A stretch of DNA of 64,000 bases from Mycolicibacterium sp. CBMA 226 (GTDB lineage: Bacteria; Actinomycetota; Actinomycetes; Mycobacteriales; Mycobacteriaceae): positions 248,001 to 312,000 of the forward strand of contig NZ_VTGY01000012.1 of the NCBI RefSeq assembly GCF_009729075.1. The letters are read 5' to 3'. Within the stretch, counting starts at the first letter, position 1. Each line of letters opens with the position of its first letter. Shown here in pieces: positions 35,137 to 43,990 of this stretch. A model generated the notes under the pieces. It had not been told where the DNA came from, made no database searches, and saw nothing but the letters and a program-made list of their open reading frames with translations. The translations under genes were made by a program, and so were the position numbers.

Positions 35137-36222
35137 TCAGGCGTTTTTCTGGTATCGGGTGGTCAAGGCCCGGCGATCGAGCTTGCCGATTCCGCGGCGG
35201 GGGAGTTCGTCCACCACATGCAGCTCACGTGGGGCGGCGGTGGCGGCCAGGGTGGTGCTCACGTGTTCCCGCAGGTCAGTGACGGTCGGTGCGTCGGCGC
35301 CCGGGTGAAGAACGACGGCGACGGCCACCCGCTGGCCCAGGCGTTCGTCGGGCACGCCGAACACCGCGCATTCGGCGATGGCGGGGTGGCCTGCCAAGGC
35401 CGACTCGACGAGCGCGGGCAGGACTTTCAGCCCGCCGGTGGCGATCGCGTCGTCGATCCGGCCGAGCACCCGCAGCACGCCCGAATCATCCACGGCGCCA
35501 ATGTCATCCGTGAGGAACCAGCCGTCCACGAACGGTGACGGTGACACCGGATTGCGGTAGCCCGACGCCAGCGTGGGGCCGCCCAGCGCAATCCGGCCGG
35601 TGTCGTCGATCCGCAGTTGGACGCCGTCCAAGGGCTTTCCGTCGTATACACAGCCGCCGCAGGTCTCGCTCATCCCGTAGGTGCGGACAACGGAAACGCC
35701 TGCGGCCGCTGCCTTTTCGCCGAGGCCAGGGGGCATCGGGCCGCCGCCGATCAGGACGGCGTCCAGGTCGGCGAGGGCCTCGGTCGCGGCGGGGTCGGCC
35801 AGGATCTTGGCCAGCTGCACCGAAACCAGCGACGTGTAACGCCGCCCGGAGCCCAAAGCGCTTACCGCGGAAGGTAACTCGCTGACATCGAAGCCAGGAT
35901 CCAGGGCCACCGGCGCGGTGCCGGCCTGCAGGCTCCGGACCAGGACCTGCAACCCGGCGACGTGGTAGGCCGGCAGCGCCAGCAGCCACCGGCCGGGGCC
36001 GCCGAGCCGGTCATGCGTGGCGTCGGCGCTGGCACGCAGGGCCGCCGCGGAGAGCAAGGCGCCCTTGGGGATTCCGGTGGAACCCGAGGTCGAGACCACC
36101 AGTGCCACGGTGTCGTCGACGGACTCGCCGGCCCGCAGTGTCTCGGTGAGGAGAGCGGCCTGGCGCACGTCGTCGGCCGGAACCGGCAGCAGTGCCGCCC
36201 GGCCGTCGAGGGCCCGGGCCAA
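35137..36222 (-). CDS. menE: O-succinylbenzoate--CoA ligase
   Basis: 361 residues from TTG 36222, the same size as I recall for M. tuberculosis MenE. The adenylation motif is LVVSTSGSTGIPKGALLSAA, followed by RTYGMSETCGGCVYDGKPLDG and GWFLTDDIGAVDDSGVLRVLGR and the late lysine in RGIGKLDRRAL. The protein is short for an ANL ligase, lacking most of the usual N-terminal region, as is normal in mycobacteria. An in-frame stretch upstream (GIGVLHPVAVSSGDAARTLI) also looks protein-like but has no ATG/GTG/TTG before the DUF3349 overlap; the start is therefore uncertain. Confidence 0.88.
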   Translation of the reverse strand: MARALDGRAALLPVPADDVRQAALLTETLRAGESVDDTVALVVSTSGSTGIPKGALLSAAALRASADATHDRLGGPGRWLLALPAYHVAGLQVLVRSLQAGTAPVALDPGFDVSELPSAVSALGSGRRYTSLVSVQLAKILADPAATEALADLDAVLIGGGPMPPGLGEKAAAAGVSVVRTYGMSETCGGCVYDGKPLDGVQLRIDDTGRIALGGPTLASGYRNPVSPSPFVDGWFLTDDIGAVDDSGVLRVLGRIDDAIATGGLKVLPALVESALAGHPAIAECAVFGVPDERLGQRVAVAVVLHPGADAPTVTDLREHVSTTLAATAAPRELHVVDELPRRGIGKLDRRALTTRYQKNA

Positions 36223-36281
36223 CTCGGGGATCAGGGTGCGGGCGGCGTCGCCGGAACTGACGGCGACCGGATGGAGAACGC

Positions 36282-36605
36282 CTATGCCACGCCTCCGTCG
36301 CCGGGTCCCTCGTCGGCCGGGTCGCGCGGATCGTCGAGGGGCCACCCCTTGGCGGCCAAGCGTTCGCGCACGCGCTCGACGTCCTCGCTGCGGGGCAGCT
36401 CATCGGTGATCTCGGTGATCACGACGCCGATATCGATCGCGTCGAACTCGCCACGATCGATCAAAACCCTTGCCACAGACTTGACTTCGTCATTGGTCAG
36501 GCGGCGGGACAACAGGGCGAGCAGCGGCACCCGATCGGTGGCGGGGATGCCCTCGGGGTACCCGGCTTGCAGCCACGCCACGATCTTGGTGAGAAACGAG
36601 TTCAT
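36282..36605 (-). CDS. DUF3349 domain protein, copy 1
   Basis: 107 residues. FLTKIVAWLQAGYPEGIPATDRVPLLALL and the late ERLAAKGWPLDDP are DUF3349 signatures (Rv0543c family, a small winged-helix-like fold). The tail is acidic. AGGAGGTGAC 5 nt before ATG 36605 is a very strong ribosome binding site. The gene lies 59 nt upstream of menE. A paralogue sits in the opposite direction at 38454-38783. Function unknown. Confidence 0.85.
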   Translation of the reverse strand: MNSFLTKIVAWLQAGYPEGIPATDRVPLLALLSRRLTNDEVKSVARVLIDRGEFDAIDIGVVITEITDELPRSEDVERVRERLAAKGWPLDDPRDPADEGPGDGGVA

Positions 36606-36767
36606 GGCGTCACCTCCTGATCTCGGGAAAGGGCCCAGCTCTGTGCTTTGTTGCCCCAAAAATGCGCGAACGAATCCTATGCCCAGGCTGTGACGTGGGC
36701 ATATCGCCACCGTAACTCGCGGCGTTGCTGCCAGCACTTTGCCAGACTAATTAGACGAAGCTAACAG

Positions 36768-36786
36768 GTGAACACTCTGTGAACAC
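36768..36786. promoter_or_regulatory. 11-bp-period direct repeat (PHO-box-like) upstream of pitA
   Basis: GTGAACAC at 36768-36775 recurs at 36779-36786, exactly 11 bp apart; on the other strand it reads GTGTTCAC twice. PhoB/RegX3-type response regulators of actinobacteria bind direct GTTCAC-like repeats of this period (from memory). The site is about 90 bp before the pitA start. Confidence 0.6.
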
Positions 36787-36791
36787 CTCCG

Positions 36792-36816
36792 CCGACCGGG
36801 CAAACGCCCAGGTCGG
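36792..36816 (+). promoter_or_regulatory. Hairpin in the pitA upstream region
   Basis: CCGACCGGGC and GCCC-A-GGTCGG pair into a 10-bp stem with one bulge and an AAAC loop, between the GTGAACAC repeats and pitA. It could be a leader structure or an attenuator; evidence is structural only. Confidence 0.3.
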
Positions 36817-36878
36817 CGCCGGAAATGGGGCCTTCGGTAACTGGTCAAAATCCTCGCCGTTACACCAGAATGAGCGCC

Positions 36879-38123
36879 ATGAGCGAAACGATCGTCATCC
36901 TGGCGTTGCTGGTCGCAACAGCCCTGGCCTTTGACTTTACAAACGGTTTTCACGACACCGGGAACGCGATGGCGACCTCCATCGCCACCGGCGCACTCAA
37001 GCCCAAGGCCGCGGTGACGCTCTCGGGCATCCTGAACCTCGTCGGTGCCTTCCTGTCGGTCAACGTGGCCGTCACCGTGGCAACCAACGTCCTGAAGATC
37101 CAGGACCCCAAGACCGGTCACCTCAAGCTCGACGCGATGGTCGCGCTCACCGTGATCTTCTCGGGCCTGGTCGGCGGCATCCTCTGGAACCTGCTCACCT
37201 GGCTGTTCGGCATCCCGTCCAGCTCGTCGCACGCGCTGTTCGGCGGCCTGATCGGCTCGGGTATCGCCGCTGCCGGCTTCGCGGGCGTCAACTGGGACGG
37301 CCTGACCAGCAAGGTGCTCATCCCGGCCGTGGCCTCGCCGTTCATCGCCGGTGTGATCGCCATGTGCGGCACCTGGTTGGTCTACCGAATCAGCAAGAAC
37401 GTCACCAAGGCCCGCCGCGAAGAGGGCTTCCGCTGGGGTCAGATCGCCACCGCTTCGCTGCTGTCTCTCGCTCACGGCACCGGTGACGCACAGAAGACCA
37501 TGGGCGTCATCGCTCTCGCTCTGATCAGCACCGGCCACCTCACCGGCGACGTGAAGAAGGACGGCCTGCCGTTCTGGATCATCGGCAGCTGCGCCCTGGC
37601 CATTGGTTTGGGCACCTACATCGGTGGCTGGCGGGTCATCCGCACCCTCGGTAAGGGCCTCGTCGAGATCGACTCGCCGCAGGGCTTCTCCGCCGAATCC
37701 GCTTCGGCCGCCGTCATCCTGACCTCCAGCGTCGCTGGTATGGCGCTGTCCACCACGCACGTGGCCACGGGCTCGATCCTGGGCAGCGGCCTCGGCAAGC
37801 CGGGCGGCGAGGTGCGCTGGAAGGTCGCGGGCCGCATGGCCGCCGCGTGGTTGATCACCCTGCCGGCCGCCGGCCTGGTCGGTGCGCTGTCGTTCCTGCT
37901 CGCCAACGGAATCGCCAGTGCGAGCACCCCGCTGGTGGGCGACGTCGTGATCTTCGCGATCCTCGTCGGCCTGTCGGGCTTCATGTACTACCGCGCCCAG
38001 CAGCAGAAGATCGACCAGAACAACGTCAATGCCGATTGGGACGAGTCGACCAACTCGACGGTTCCGGCCGACGTGCGGGCCGCCGCCGCTGCCAAGAACG
38101 CATCAGACACCGCGTCGGTCTGA
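36879..38123 (+). CDS. pitA: Low-affinity inorganic phosphate transporter, PiT family
   Basis: 414 residues, about ten helices. PiT signatures appear in both repeats: FDFTNGFHDTGNAMATSIAT (first) and HGTGDAQKTMGVIALAL (second), with GIPSSSSHALFGGLIG between. It imports phosphate, probably as metal-phosphate with H+. ATG 36879 follows ATG 36870 in frame; either may be used. The gene heads a unit with a small membrane protein and DUF3349. In M. tuberculosis these genes run in the other direction towards menE (from memory). Confidence 0.92.
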   Translation: MSETIVILALLVATALAFDFTNGFHDTGNAMATSIATGALKPKAAVTLSGILNLVGAFLSVNVAVTVATNVLKIQDPKTGHLKLDAMVALTVIFSGLVGGILWNLLTWLFGIPSSSSHALFGGLIGSGIAAAGFAGVNWDGLTSKVLIPAVASPFIAGVIAMCGTWLVYRISKNVTKARREEGFRWGQIATASLLSLAHGTGDAQKTMGVIALALISTGHLTGDVKKDGLPFWIIGSCALAIGLGTYIGGWRVIRTLGKGLVEIDSPQGFSAESASAAVILTSSVAGMALSTTHVATGSILGSGLGKPGGEVRWKVAGRMAAAWLITLPAAGLVGALSFLLANGIASASTPLVGDVVIFAILVGLSGFMYYRAQQQKIDQNNVNADWDESTNSTVPADVRAAAAAKNASDTASV

Positions 38124-38169
38124 CGCCCGGTATCGCCGAATCTCCAGCGAAGAATAAGGAAATAGTTCG

Positions 38170-38454
38170 ATGCACTATTTGGAAGCAATCTTCAAAGTTC
38201 TGATCGTGGGTCTCATCTTCGGTGCGGGCCTACCGGCAGTGTTCGCCGGTGGCCTGGTCGCGTACTCCAACGGCGCCGGCGGTGTCGGTGACGACGGCGC
38301 GACCATCAGCCCCAACCCGGTGTTGAAGGCACTCGGCCTGGCGCTGTTCGTTATCGTCGGGGCCATCGTGCTGCTGGCCATCCTGTGGATCACCAAGGAC
38401 GTCATCGCGCACCACACCGGCGTCAAGATCTTCGAACCCCTGGGACTGAAGTAA
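38170..38454 (+). CDS. Small two-helix membrane protein between pitA and DUF3349
   Basis: 94 residues: helix one about 8-30 (VLIVGLIFGAGLPAVFAGGL), loop with NGAGGVGDDGATISPN, helix two about 50-72, and a short soluble end. AAGGA precedes ATG 38170 by about 9 nt. It corresponds to Rv0544c. Its TAA stop shares a base with the start of the DUF3349 gene (TAATG). A role as a Pit accessory is suggested only by gene order. Confidence 0.8.
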   Translation: MHYLEAIFKVLIVGLIFGAGLPAVFAGGLVAYSNGAGGVGDDGATISPNPVLKALGLALFVIVGAIVLLAILWITKDVIAHHTGVKIFEPLGLK

Positions 38455-38783
38455 TGAACGAGCCGATCGTCGTCCCCGCGCCCAACAACACTGCCGCTCT
38501 GTTCCACAGCATTCTGACCTGGCTGCGGGAGGGATACCCGGACGGAGTACCGCCGAAGGACTACTTCCCGGTGCTGGCGCTGTTACGGCGTTCGCTCAGC
38601 GAGGACGAGGTCGTCGAGGCGGCCCGCGCCATCCTGCGGTCCAACGACGGGGAAAGCCCGGTCACCGAAGAAGAGATCCACGACGCGATCCAGAAGGTTA
38701 CGGACCAGGCGCCCAGCCCCGAGGACATCCAGCAGGTGTCTGCCCGGCTCGCGGCGGTTGGCTGGCCGCTGGCCACGCCGTAG
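38454..38783 (+). CDS. DUF3349 domain protein, copy 2
   Basis: 109 residues. ILTWLREGYPDGVPPKDYFPVLALLRRSLSEDEVVEAAR and ARLAAVGWPLATP match copy 1 at 36282-36605 closely. The start shares one base with the preceding stop, so translation is coupled to the pitA unit. Having one copy with pitA and one before menE on opposite strands points to an inversion or duplication in this lineage. Confidence 0.85.
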   Translation: MNEPIVVPAPNNTAALFHSILTWLREGYPDGVPPKDYFPVLALLRRSLSEDEVVEAARAILRSNDGESPVTEEEIHDAIQKVTDQAPSPEDIQQVSARLAAVGWPLATP

Positions 38784-38811
38784 CACCGACGCGCCACAAT
38801 ACGCACCACCT

Positions 38812-38843
38812 GAGACACCCGGAGCGCTAGCTCCGGGTGTCTC
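38812..38843. terminator. Bidirectional hairpin whose loop holds a stop codon
   Basis: GAGACACCCGGAGC (38812-38825) pairs perfectly with 38830-38843 across a GCTA tetraloop. The loop plus first stem base contains the stop codon (38827-38829) of the minus-strand VOC gene, so the right arm is coding. It separates the convergent DUF3349 and VOC genes. Confidence 0.8.
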
Positions 38844-39216
38844 GGCGTAGTGGGTGGGTGTCGGGCACCTGCACGAAGATCAGGGTGACCTGATCGGGAT
38901 CGGTGACGTGCAACTCGTGCAGGCCCCACGGTTCCTGTTGCGCCGCACGGGAAATCGGCACCCCGCGGCCTTCGAGTTCGGCCTGGGTCTGGTAGACGTC
39001 CCGCACCTGCAGCCAGAGCGCACCCGGGAACGGCGTCGTGGACCCGTCACCGTCGCGGCCGTGACCGGCGAGTTCGATGAGCGACTGCCCGGCGTAAAAC
39101 ACGGTGCCGGCACCGTATTCGCGGGCGATGGCGAGGCCGATCGCGTCGCGGTAGAAGACCACTGACTTCTCGTAATCAACGGGCCGGATCAGGATTCGGC
39201 TGGCCAGGATCTCCAT
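38827..39216 (-). CDS. VOC family protein (glyoxalase/bleomycin resistance fold)
   Basis: 129 residues with the two-unit VOC pattern: RILIRPVDYEKSVVFYRDAIG at the start, LIELAGHGRDGDGS and ALWLQVRDVYQTQAELEGRG in the middle, and LHELHVTDPDQVTLIFVQVP at the end; His and Glu in these strands are candidate metal ligands. It follows the SDR gene by 4 nt and matches Rv0546c in position. Substrate unknown. Confidence 0.82.
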   Translation of the reverse strand: MEILASRILIRPVDYEKSVVFYRDAIGLAIAREYGAGTVFYAGQSLIELAGHGRDGDGSTTPFPGALWLQVRDVYQTQAELEGRGVPISRAAQQEPWGLHELHVTDPDQVTLIFVQVPDTHPLRRDTRS

Positions 39217-39220
39217 CGCG

Positions 39221-40093
39221 TCACCCGACCGGTTGTGCGCGTTGGCGTTTCATCATCTTGTCGACCACGCCGGGGACGAAGCTGTTGAGCGCGTGCGATG
39301 TCACCGCCATCCGGGGCGCGATCCGCACCGGGCGGGTCCTGGCCGCGGTGACCATCCAGTCGGCGGCTTCGTCGGCGGACAGTCCGGGTAGTCCGTCGTA
39401 GGCGCGGGTCGGTGCGATCATCGGTGTCTTCACCAGCGGATAGAACAGTGTTGTGGAGTGCACTCCACGTGCGCCCCACTCGGTTTCGATGACCCGGCTG
39501 ACGGCGGTCAGCGCCGATTTGGAGGCGTTGTACACCGCGAACAGCGGCGAGGACTCGTTCATGACACCCCACGTGGACACGTTGATGACGTGGCCGTCGC
39601 CGCGCTCCAGCATGCCGGGGCCGAAGCCGCGGACCAGCCGCAGCGGTGAGTAGTAATTCAAGGTCATGGTGCGTTCGACGTCGTGCCAGCGGTCGAGGGA
39701 TTCGGCCAGTGGCCGGCGGATGGACCGGCCGGCGTTGTTGATCAGGATGTCCACGCCACCCAGCTCGGCCTCCACGGCGGTGACCAGTTTGTCGATGGCG
39801 TCCATGTCGGACAGGTCGCACGGCCGCGCGATCGCGTCGCCGCCGCTGTGGGTGATCCGGGCGGCCACCTTGTCCAGCAGATCAGCCCGGCGGGCCACGA
39901 TCACGACCGTCGCGCCCAACCGGGCGAGCTTGGCTGCGGCCGCCTCACCGATGCCCGACGACGCGCCTGTCAGCACGATGCGTTTCCCGGCCAGGTCGAC
40001 GTCGCCGTTGCCCGACAACCGGTCGATGAGGGGTGGTCGCATGCCGGCGAGCAGCAGACTCTCGGCGACGCGCTGTAGTGGACTCTTGCTCAC
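39221..40093 (-). CDS. Short-chain dehydrogenase/reductase (Rv0547c type)
   Basis: 290 residues. GKRIVLTGASSGIGEAAAAKLA binds NAD(P); NNAGRSIRRPLAESLDRW, VINVSTWGVMNESSPLFAVY and YNASKSALTAV provide the catalytic Ser, Tyr and Lys. An N-terminal extension of 35 residues and a basic C-terminus (KMMKRQRAQ) are typical of this subgroup, which often works on lipids. It is 4 nt upstream of the VOC gene and probably co-transcribed. Confidence 0.88.
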   Translation of the reverse strand: MSKSPLQRVAESLLLAGMRPPLIDRLSGNGDVDLAGKRIVLTGASSGIGEAAAAKLARLGATVVIVARRADLLDKVAARITHSGGDAIARPCDLSDMDAIDKLVTAVEAELGGVDILINNAGRSIRRPLAESLDRWHDVERTMTLNYYSPLRLVRGFGPGMLERGDGHVINVSTWGVMNESSPLFAVYNASKSALTAVSRVIETEWGARGVHSTTLFYPLVKTPMIAPTRAYDGLPGLSADEAADWMVTAARTRPVRIAPRMAVTSHALNSFVPGVVDKMMKRQRAQPVG

Positions 40094-40183
40094 GCCCTGA
40101 GCTTAGGGCGCACGATGATCAAGCGGGCGAGGTACGAGGCCGCGTTGAAGAGTGCGCCAAGTTGGGCTGGGGCCGCACCACGA

Positions 40184-40831
40184 TCAAGCGGGCCACATGT
40201 TCGTGTACACCAGTTCGTCGAGCGGACGGGCCGTCGTCCAGCCCACGATCTCGAGTTCGGGGCGGTCCGGGAACTCCGGCACCGGGCCGACGCACAGCAC
40301 CGCGATCGGGTCGGCGCCCTCGGGCATGCCCAGCAGTGCGGCCAGCTCTGCCGGTTCGAACAGTGAAACCCAGCCCAGGCCAAGGCCTTCCGCGCGGGCG
40401 GCGAGCCACATGTTCTGGATGGCGCAGGACACCGACGCCAGGTCCATGTGCGGCATGGTGCGGCGGCCGAAGATGTGACGTTCGCGATCGTCGCCGAGCG
40501 CCACAACGAACAGCTCGGCGCAGTCGCCGATGCCCTCGACCTTCAGCGCCAGGAACTCGGCCTCGCGCGGCCCGAGGGCCTCGCCGGTCTCGATCCGCTC
40601 GGCGTCGACGAGCTTCTTGATCGCCGTCCGGATGGCCGGGTCGGTGATTCGCAGGAAGCGCCACGGCTGCATCAATCCGACGCTCGGCGCCATGTGGGCG
40701 GCCTCCAGAACGCGGCGCAGAACATCTTCGGGCACTGTGGAATTCGGCGTGAAGTGCCGCATGTCCCGACGCTCGGACATGACGCGGTAGACGGCGGCGC
40801 GTTCAGCGTCGGAGTAACTGGGGTCGCTCAC
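40184..40831 (-). CDS. bluB: 5,6-dimethylbenzimidazole synthase (BluB-type nitroreductase fold)
   Basis: 215 residues. ERRDMRHFTPNSTVPEDVL, AAHMAPSVGLMQPWRFLRITD and GLGLGWVSLFEPAELAALLGMP are BluB signatures. BluB breaks down FMNH2 with O2 to form DMB, the lower ligand of cobalamin. M. tuberculosis Rv0306 is a remembered relative at another locus. The membrane protein at 40851 lies 19 nt upstream and is probably co-transcribed. No other cobalamin gene is near. Confidence 0.85.
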   Translation of the reverse strand: MSDPSYSDAERAAVYRVMSERRDMRHFTPNSTVPEDVLRRVLEAAHMAPSVGLMQPWRFLRITDPAIRTAIKKLVDAERIETGEALGPREAEFLALKVEGIGDCAELFVVALGDDRERHIFGRRTMPHMDLASVSCAIQNMWLAARAEGLGLGWVSLFEPAELAALLGMPEGADPIAVLCVGPVPEFPDRPELEIVGWTTARPLDELVYTNMWPA

Positions 40832-40850
40832 CCCGGGAGGCTAACAGGGA

Positions 40851-41324
40851 TCAGCGCGATCCGATCGCGTCTGACCGGTGCCCGTGAAATTGGCGGGGCG
40901 AGTTGTCCGCGGGCGCGGGCGCGGATCGGGCGGGGAAGGCGAACCACGCCATCAGCGCGACGTTGTAGGCGGTGAGAGCGCCGTAGAGCACGGTGTCCCG
41001 CGAGTCGAAACCCAGTGGGCCCGGGTTGTGGCTCGAGATCGCCACCACGGACACCACTGTCACGACGAACCAGCCCAGGGCCGCGATCCGGTTGAACATC
41101 GTCGCGCTCCGGCCGAACGAAGCGAAGATGGTCACCACACCGACCAGCAGCAGCAGCGCGCAGTGCAGCGGGGTCACCCGCAGGAACAGGAGCGGGGCGC
41201 CGGCGGCACCGTAATGCGGGTTCGCCATGGACCAGGCCAAGCCGGTCCCGCCGAAGACGCCCATGGCGAAACCCTGGGCACCCAGTGCCCAGCGGCCGAT
41301 TCGCACGCGTGCTCCGACGTTCAT
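40851..41324 (-). CDS. Four-helix membrane protein upstream of bluB
   Basis: 157 residues with four hydrophobic segments (about 15-35, 48-68, 80-100, 110-130) and a polar His/Arg tail. ATG 41324 has CACACT 6 nt upstream, so it is likely leaderless. The layout resembles DUF4383-like proteins, but I cannot confirm the family. It may be the first gene of a bluB operon. Confidence 0.65.
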   Translation of the reverse strand: MNVGARVRIGRWALGAQGFAMGVFGGTGLAWSMANPHYGAAGAPLLFLRVTPLHCALLLLVGVVTIFASFGRSATMFNRIAALGWFVVTVVSVVAISSHNPGPLGFDSRDTVLYGALTAYNVALMAWFAFPARSAPAPADNSPRQFHGHRSDAIGSR

Positions 41325-41442
41325 GTGCCAAGTGTGACGCGCGGCGGCCGACATCGATACGCGCCCAAGGGGATACACAGCGCACTCATGGGAAAGCCCA
41401 CAGCCTCATGTCATCCGTGCGGCCGACAACACATCCCGGACT

Positions 41443-42360
<918 letters not shown>

Positions 42361-42461
42361 GCCTCGACCTTAGAGCCGACTGTGTTTGGTCCGCGCCACC
42401 CAGGGGTACCAGACCGCAGACAATTGGCGGCCGTTTGCGGCCCGAAACAGGAGAACCTCGA

Positions 42462-42737
42462 ATGAAGCGGTCAGCAGGCGTGGTGGTGTCGGGTGTCATT
42501 GCCGGACTGGTGCTGGTCGGATGCTCGCCGGCCGTTCAAGGTGGCGACACCAAGTGCAAGGACTTCGTCGGGGCTGACGAGAAGACGCAGAACGAGGCGG
42601 TCAACAAGATGATCAAGGACCGCAAGGGCGCCGATCCGTCGTCACTGGAGGTGACGGGCACACGTGCCTCGGCGCTGGCGTGGTGTCAGACGGCCGGCCA
42701 GCAGGACGCGCCGATCAAGAACGCGCCGCACCTGTAG
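42462..42737 (+). CDS. Small lipoprotein with HdeA-like cysteine pattern
   Basis: 91 residues. The signal ends in LVLVGCS (lipobox C21). The mature part KCKDFVGADEKTQNEAVNKM and LAWCQTAGQ carries C32 and C75, spaced and surrounded like the disulphide of HdeA-type acid chaperones (C-x-DF near the start, C near the end). AGGAG is 8 nt before ATG 42462. Function as an envelope acid-stress chaperone is an inference from pattern only. Confidence 0.65.
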   Translation: MKRSAGVVVSGVIAGLVLVGCSPAVQGGDTKCKDFVGADEKTQNEAVNKMIKDRKGADPSSLEVTGTRASALAWCQTAGQQDAPIKNAPHL

Positions 42738-42743
42738 CGCCTG

Positions 42744-43196
42744 CTAGGCGGGGTCGAACCGGAACACCGCGCAGCGGCCGGCGAGCGCTTCGAACTCGTC
42801 CGGGTTGGGCCCGGTCACCAGGCCGGCGCTTTTCATGAACCCGACGCCCGTCGGCACCAGGATGGGGAACTGCCGCAGCAGCGGACGGGCCTCTTCGGCG
42901 GGCACCTCGAACAGCCGGACCTCTTCGCGGCGCCGGCCCTGGGTCACGGTGGCGGTGTCCGCGGCGCGTGCGTTGCGCACCCAGTCGGCGTTCGGGAACC
43001 CGCCCACCACGTAGCGCCGGCCGTCGACCTCGAACGGCGTGATGGGTGTCGACCGCGGTTCACCGGACTTGCGGCCGGGCACGGTGAGCACCGCGGGACC
43101 CTTGATCGGGACCACCCGCATGACCGCCATCATCACCTTGTTGACCGGCTTGAGCCACCATGGTGGCTTGAGGTTCGCGTCGCTGTCCCTGGTCAT
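42744..43196 (-). CDS. Deazaflavin-dependent nitroreductase family protein (Ddn-like)
   Basis: 150 residues. AVLTVPGRKSGEPRSTPITP is the F420-binding family signature, followed by YVVGGFPNADWVRNARAADT. A late hydrophobic segment near FMKSAGLVTGPNPDEFEAL is common to this subgroup. ATG 43196 is preceded by TAGCCT at 7 nt (leaderless type). It converges on the HdeA-like gene with 6 nt between stops. Substrate unknown. Confidence 0.82.
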   Translation of the reverse strand: MTRDSDANLKPPWWLKPVNKVMMAVMRVVPIKGPAVLTVPGRKSGEPRSTPITPFEVDGRRYVVGGFPNADWVRNARAADTATVTQGRRREEVRLFEVPAEEARPLLRQFPILVPTGVGFMKSAGLVTGPNPDEFEALAGRCAVFRFDPA

Positions 43197-43267
43197 GGCT
43201 TCGAGGCTAGACGAGCCGCCGAAACCTTGCTGGCGTGCTATGTTCGCCCAGCTGAAGGAAGGTTTCG

Positions 43268-43990
43268 ATGTCGAATCAGTGGCCTCCCGGGCAGTACGGG
43301 CCGGGGCAGTTCGGAGCGGGTCAACCATATGGGGGCAACCCCAACCCGTACGGCGTTCCCGGCGTTCCACCGAACGCGCCTTATCCGCAGTACCCCCAGC
43401 CGCAGTACCCCCAGCCCGCGGGCTACGGCATGCCGATGCCGGCCGGACCGTCCGGGCCGTCGGGCGTGACGGCGATCATCGCCGCGGTACTGAGCATGCT
43501 CGGCGCGGTGTCGACGACATTCCAGGCGTTCTCGAGCTGGTATGCGGTCGCGACGTTGAGCTCGCTGACCGGTTCCTACGCGAGTGACACCCGGTCCGAG
43601 CTGATGGGCCTGACCACCGGCATGGCTGTGGTACAGACGATCGTCGCGATCGTCCTGCTCACCGGCGGTGTGCTGCTGGTCCTCGGCCGCGCGGTCGGCC
43701 GCTGGATCGTCATCGGCGGTTGCAGTGTCGTGGTGCTGTCGAACCTCGTCGGCCTGTTCGCCTCGCTGACCATCCTCAAGAGCCTCGATGCCACGCTCGG
43801 CGGCTACAGCCAGTCGACGCAGGGCCTGGCAGGCCTGTCGGTGATGAGCGCCGCGGTGCCGATCGTGTTCGCACTCGTCACGGGCGTGCTGGCTGCGCTG
43901 AATTCGACGCAGGAGTGGTGCCGGTGGAAGAGCGCGAAGCCGGTGCTCGCCGCGCCCGTCGGCTACCCGGGCTATCCGCAGCCGTACTAG
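43268..43990 (+). CDS. Membrane protein with Pro/Gln/Tyr-rich N-terminus
   Basis: 240 residues. Residues 1-65 are rich in Pro, Gly, Tyr and Gln, with QYPQPQYPQP coded by a 15-bp tandem repeat near 43390-43420. Four helices follow (about 67-90, 118-140, 145-170, 195-215). AAGGA lies 8 nt before the ATG. Its TAG stop abuts the convergent MFS stop with no gap. Function unknown. Confidence 0.7.
   Translation: MSNQWPPGQYGPGQFGAGQPYGGNPNPYGVPGVPPNAPYPQYPQPQYPQPAGYGMPMPAGPSGPSGVTAIIAAVLSMLGAVSTTFQAFSSWYAVATLSSLTGSYASDTRSELMGLTTGMAVVQTIVAIVLLTGGVLLVLGRAVGRWIVIGGCSVVVLSNLVGLFASLTILKSLDATLGGYSQSTQGLAGLSVMSAAVPIVFALVTGVLAALNSTQEWCRWKSAKPVLAAPVGYPGYPQPY

Noticed and set aside
40107..40193. Short duplication of GATCAAGCGGGC near the end of bluB
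   Set aside because: Only 12-14 bp are identical at the two sites and the flanks do not match, so it is too short to call a repeat element.
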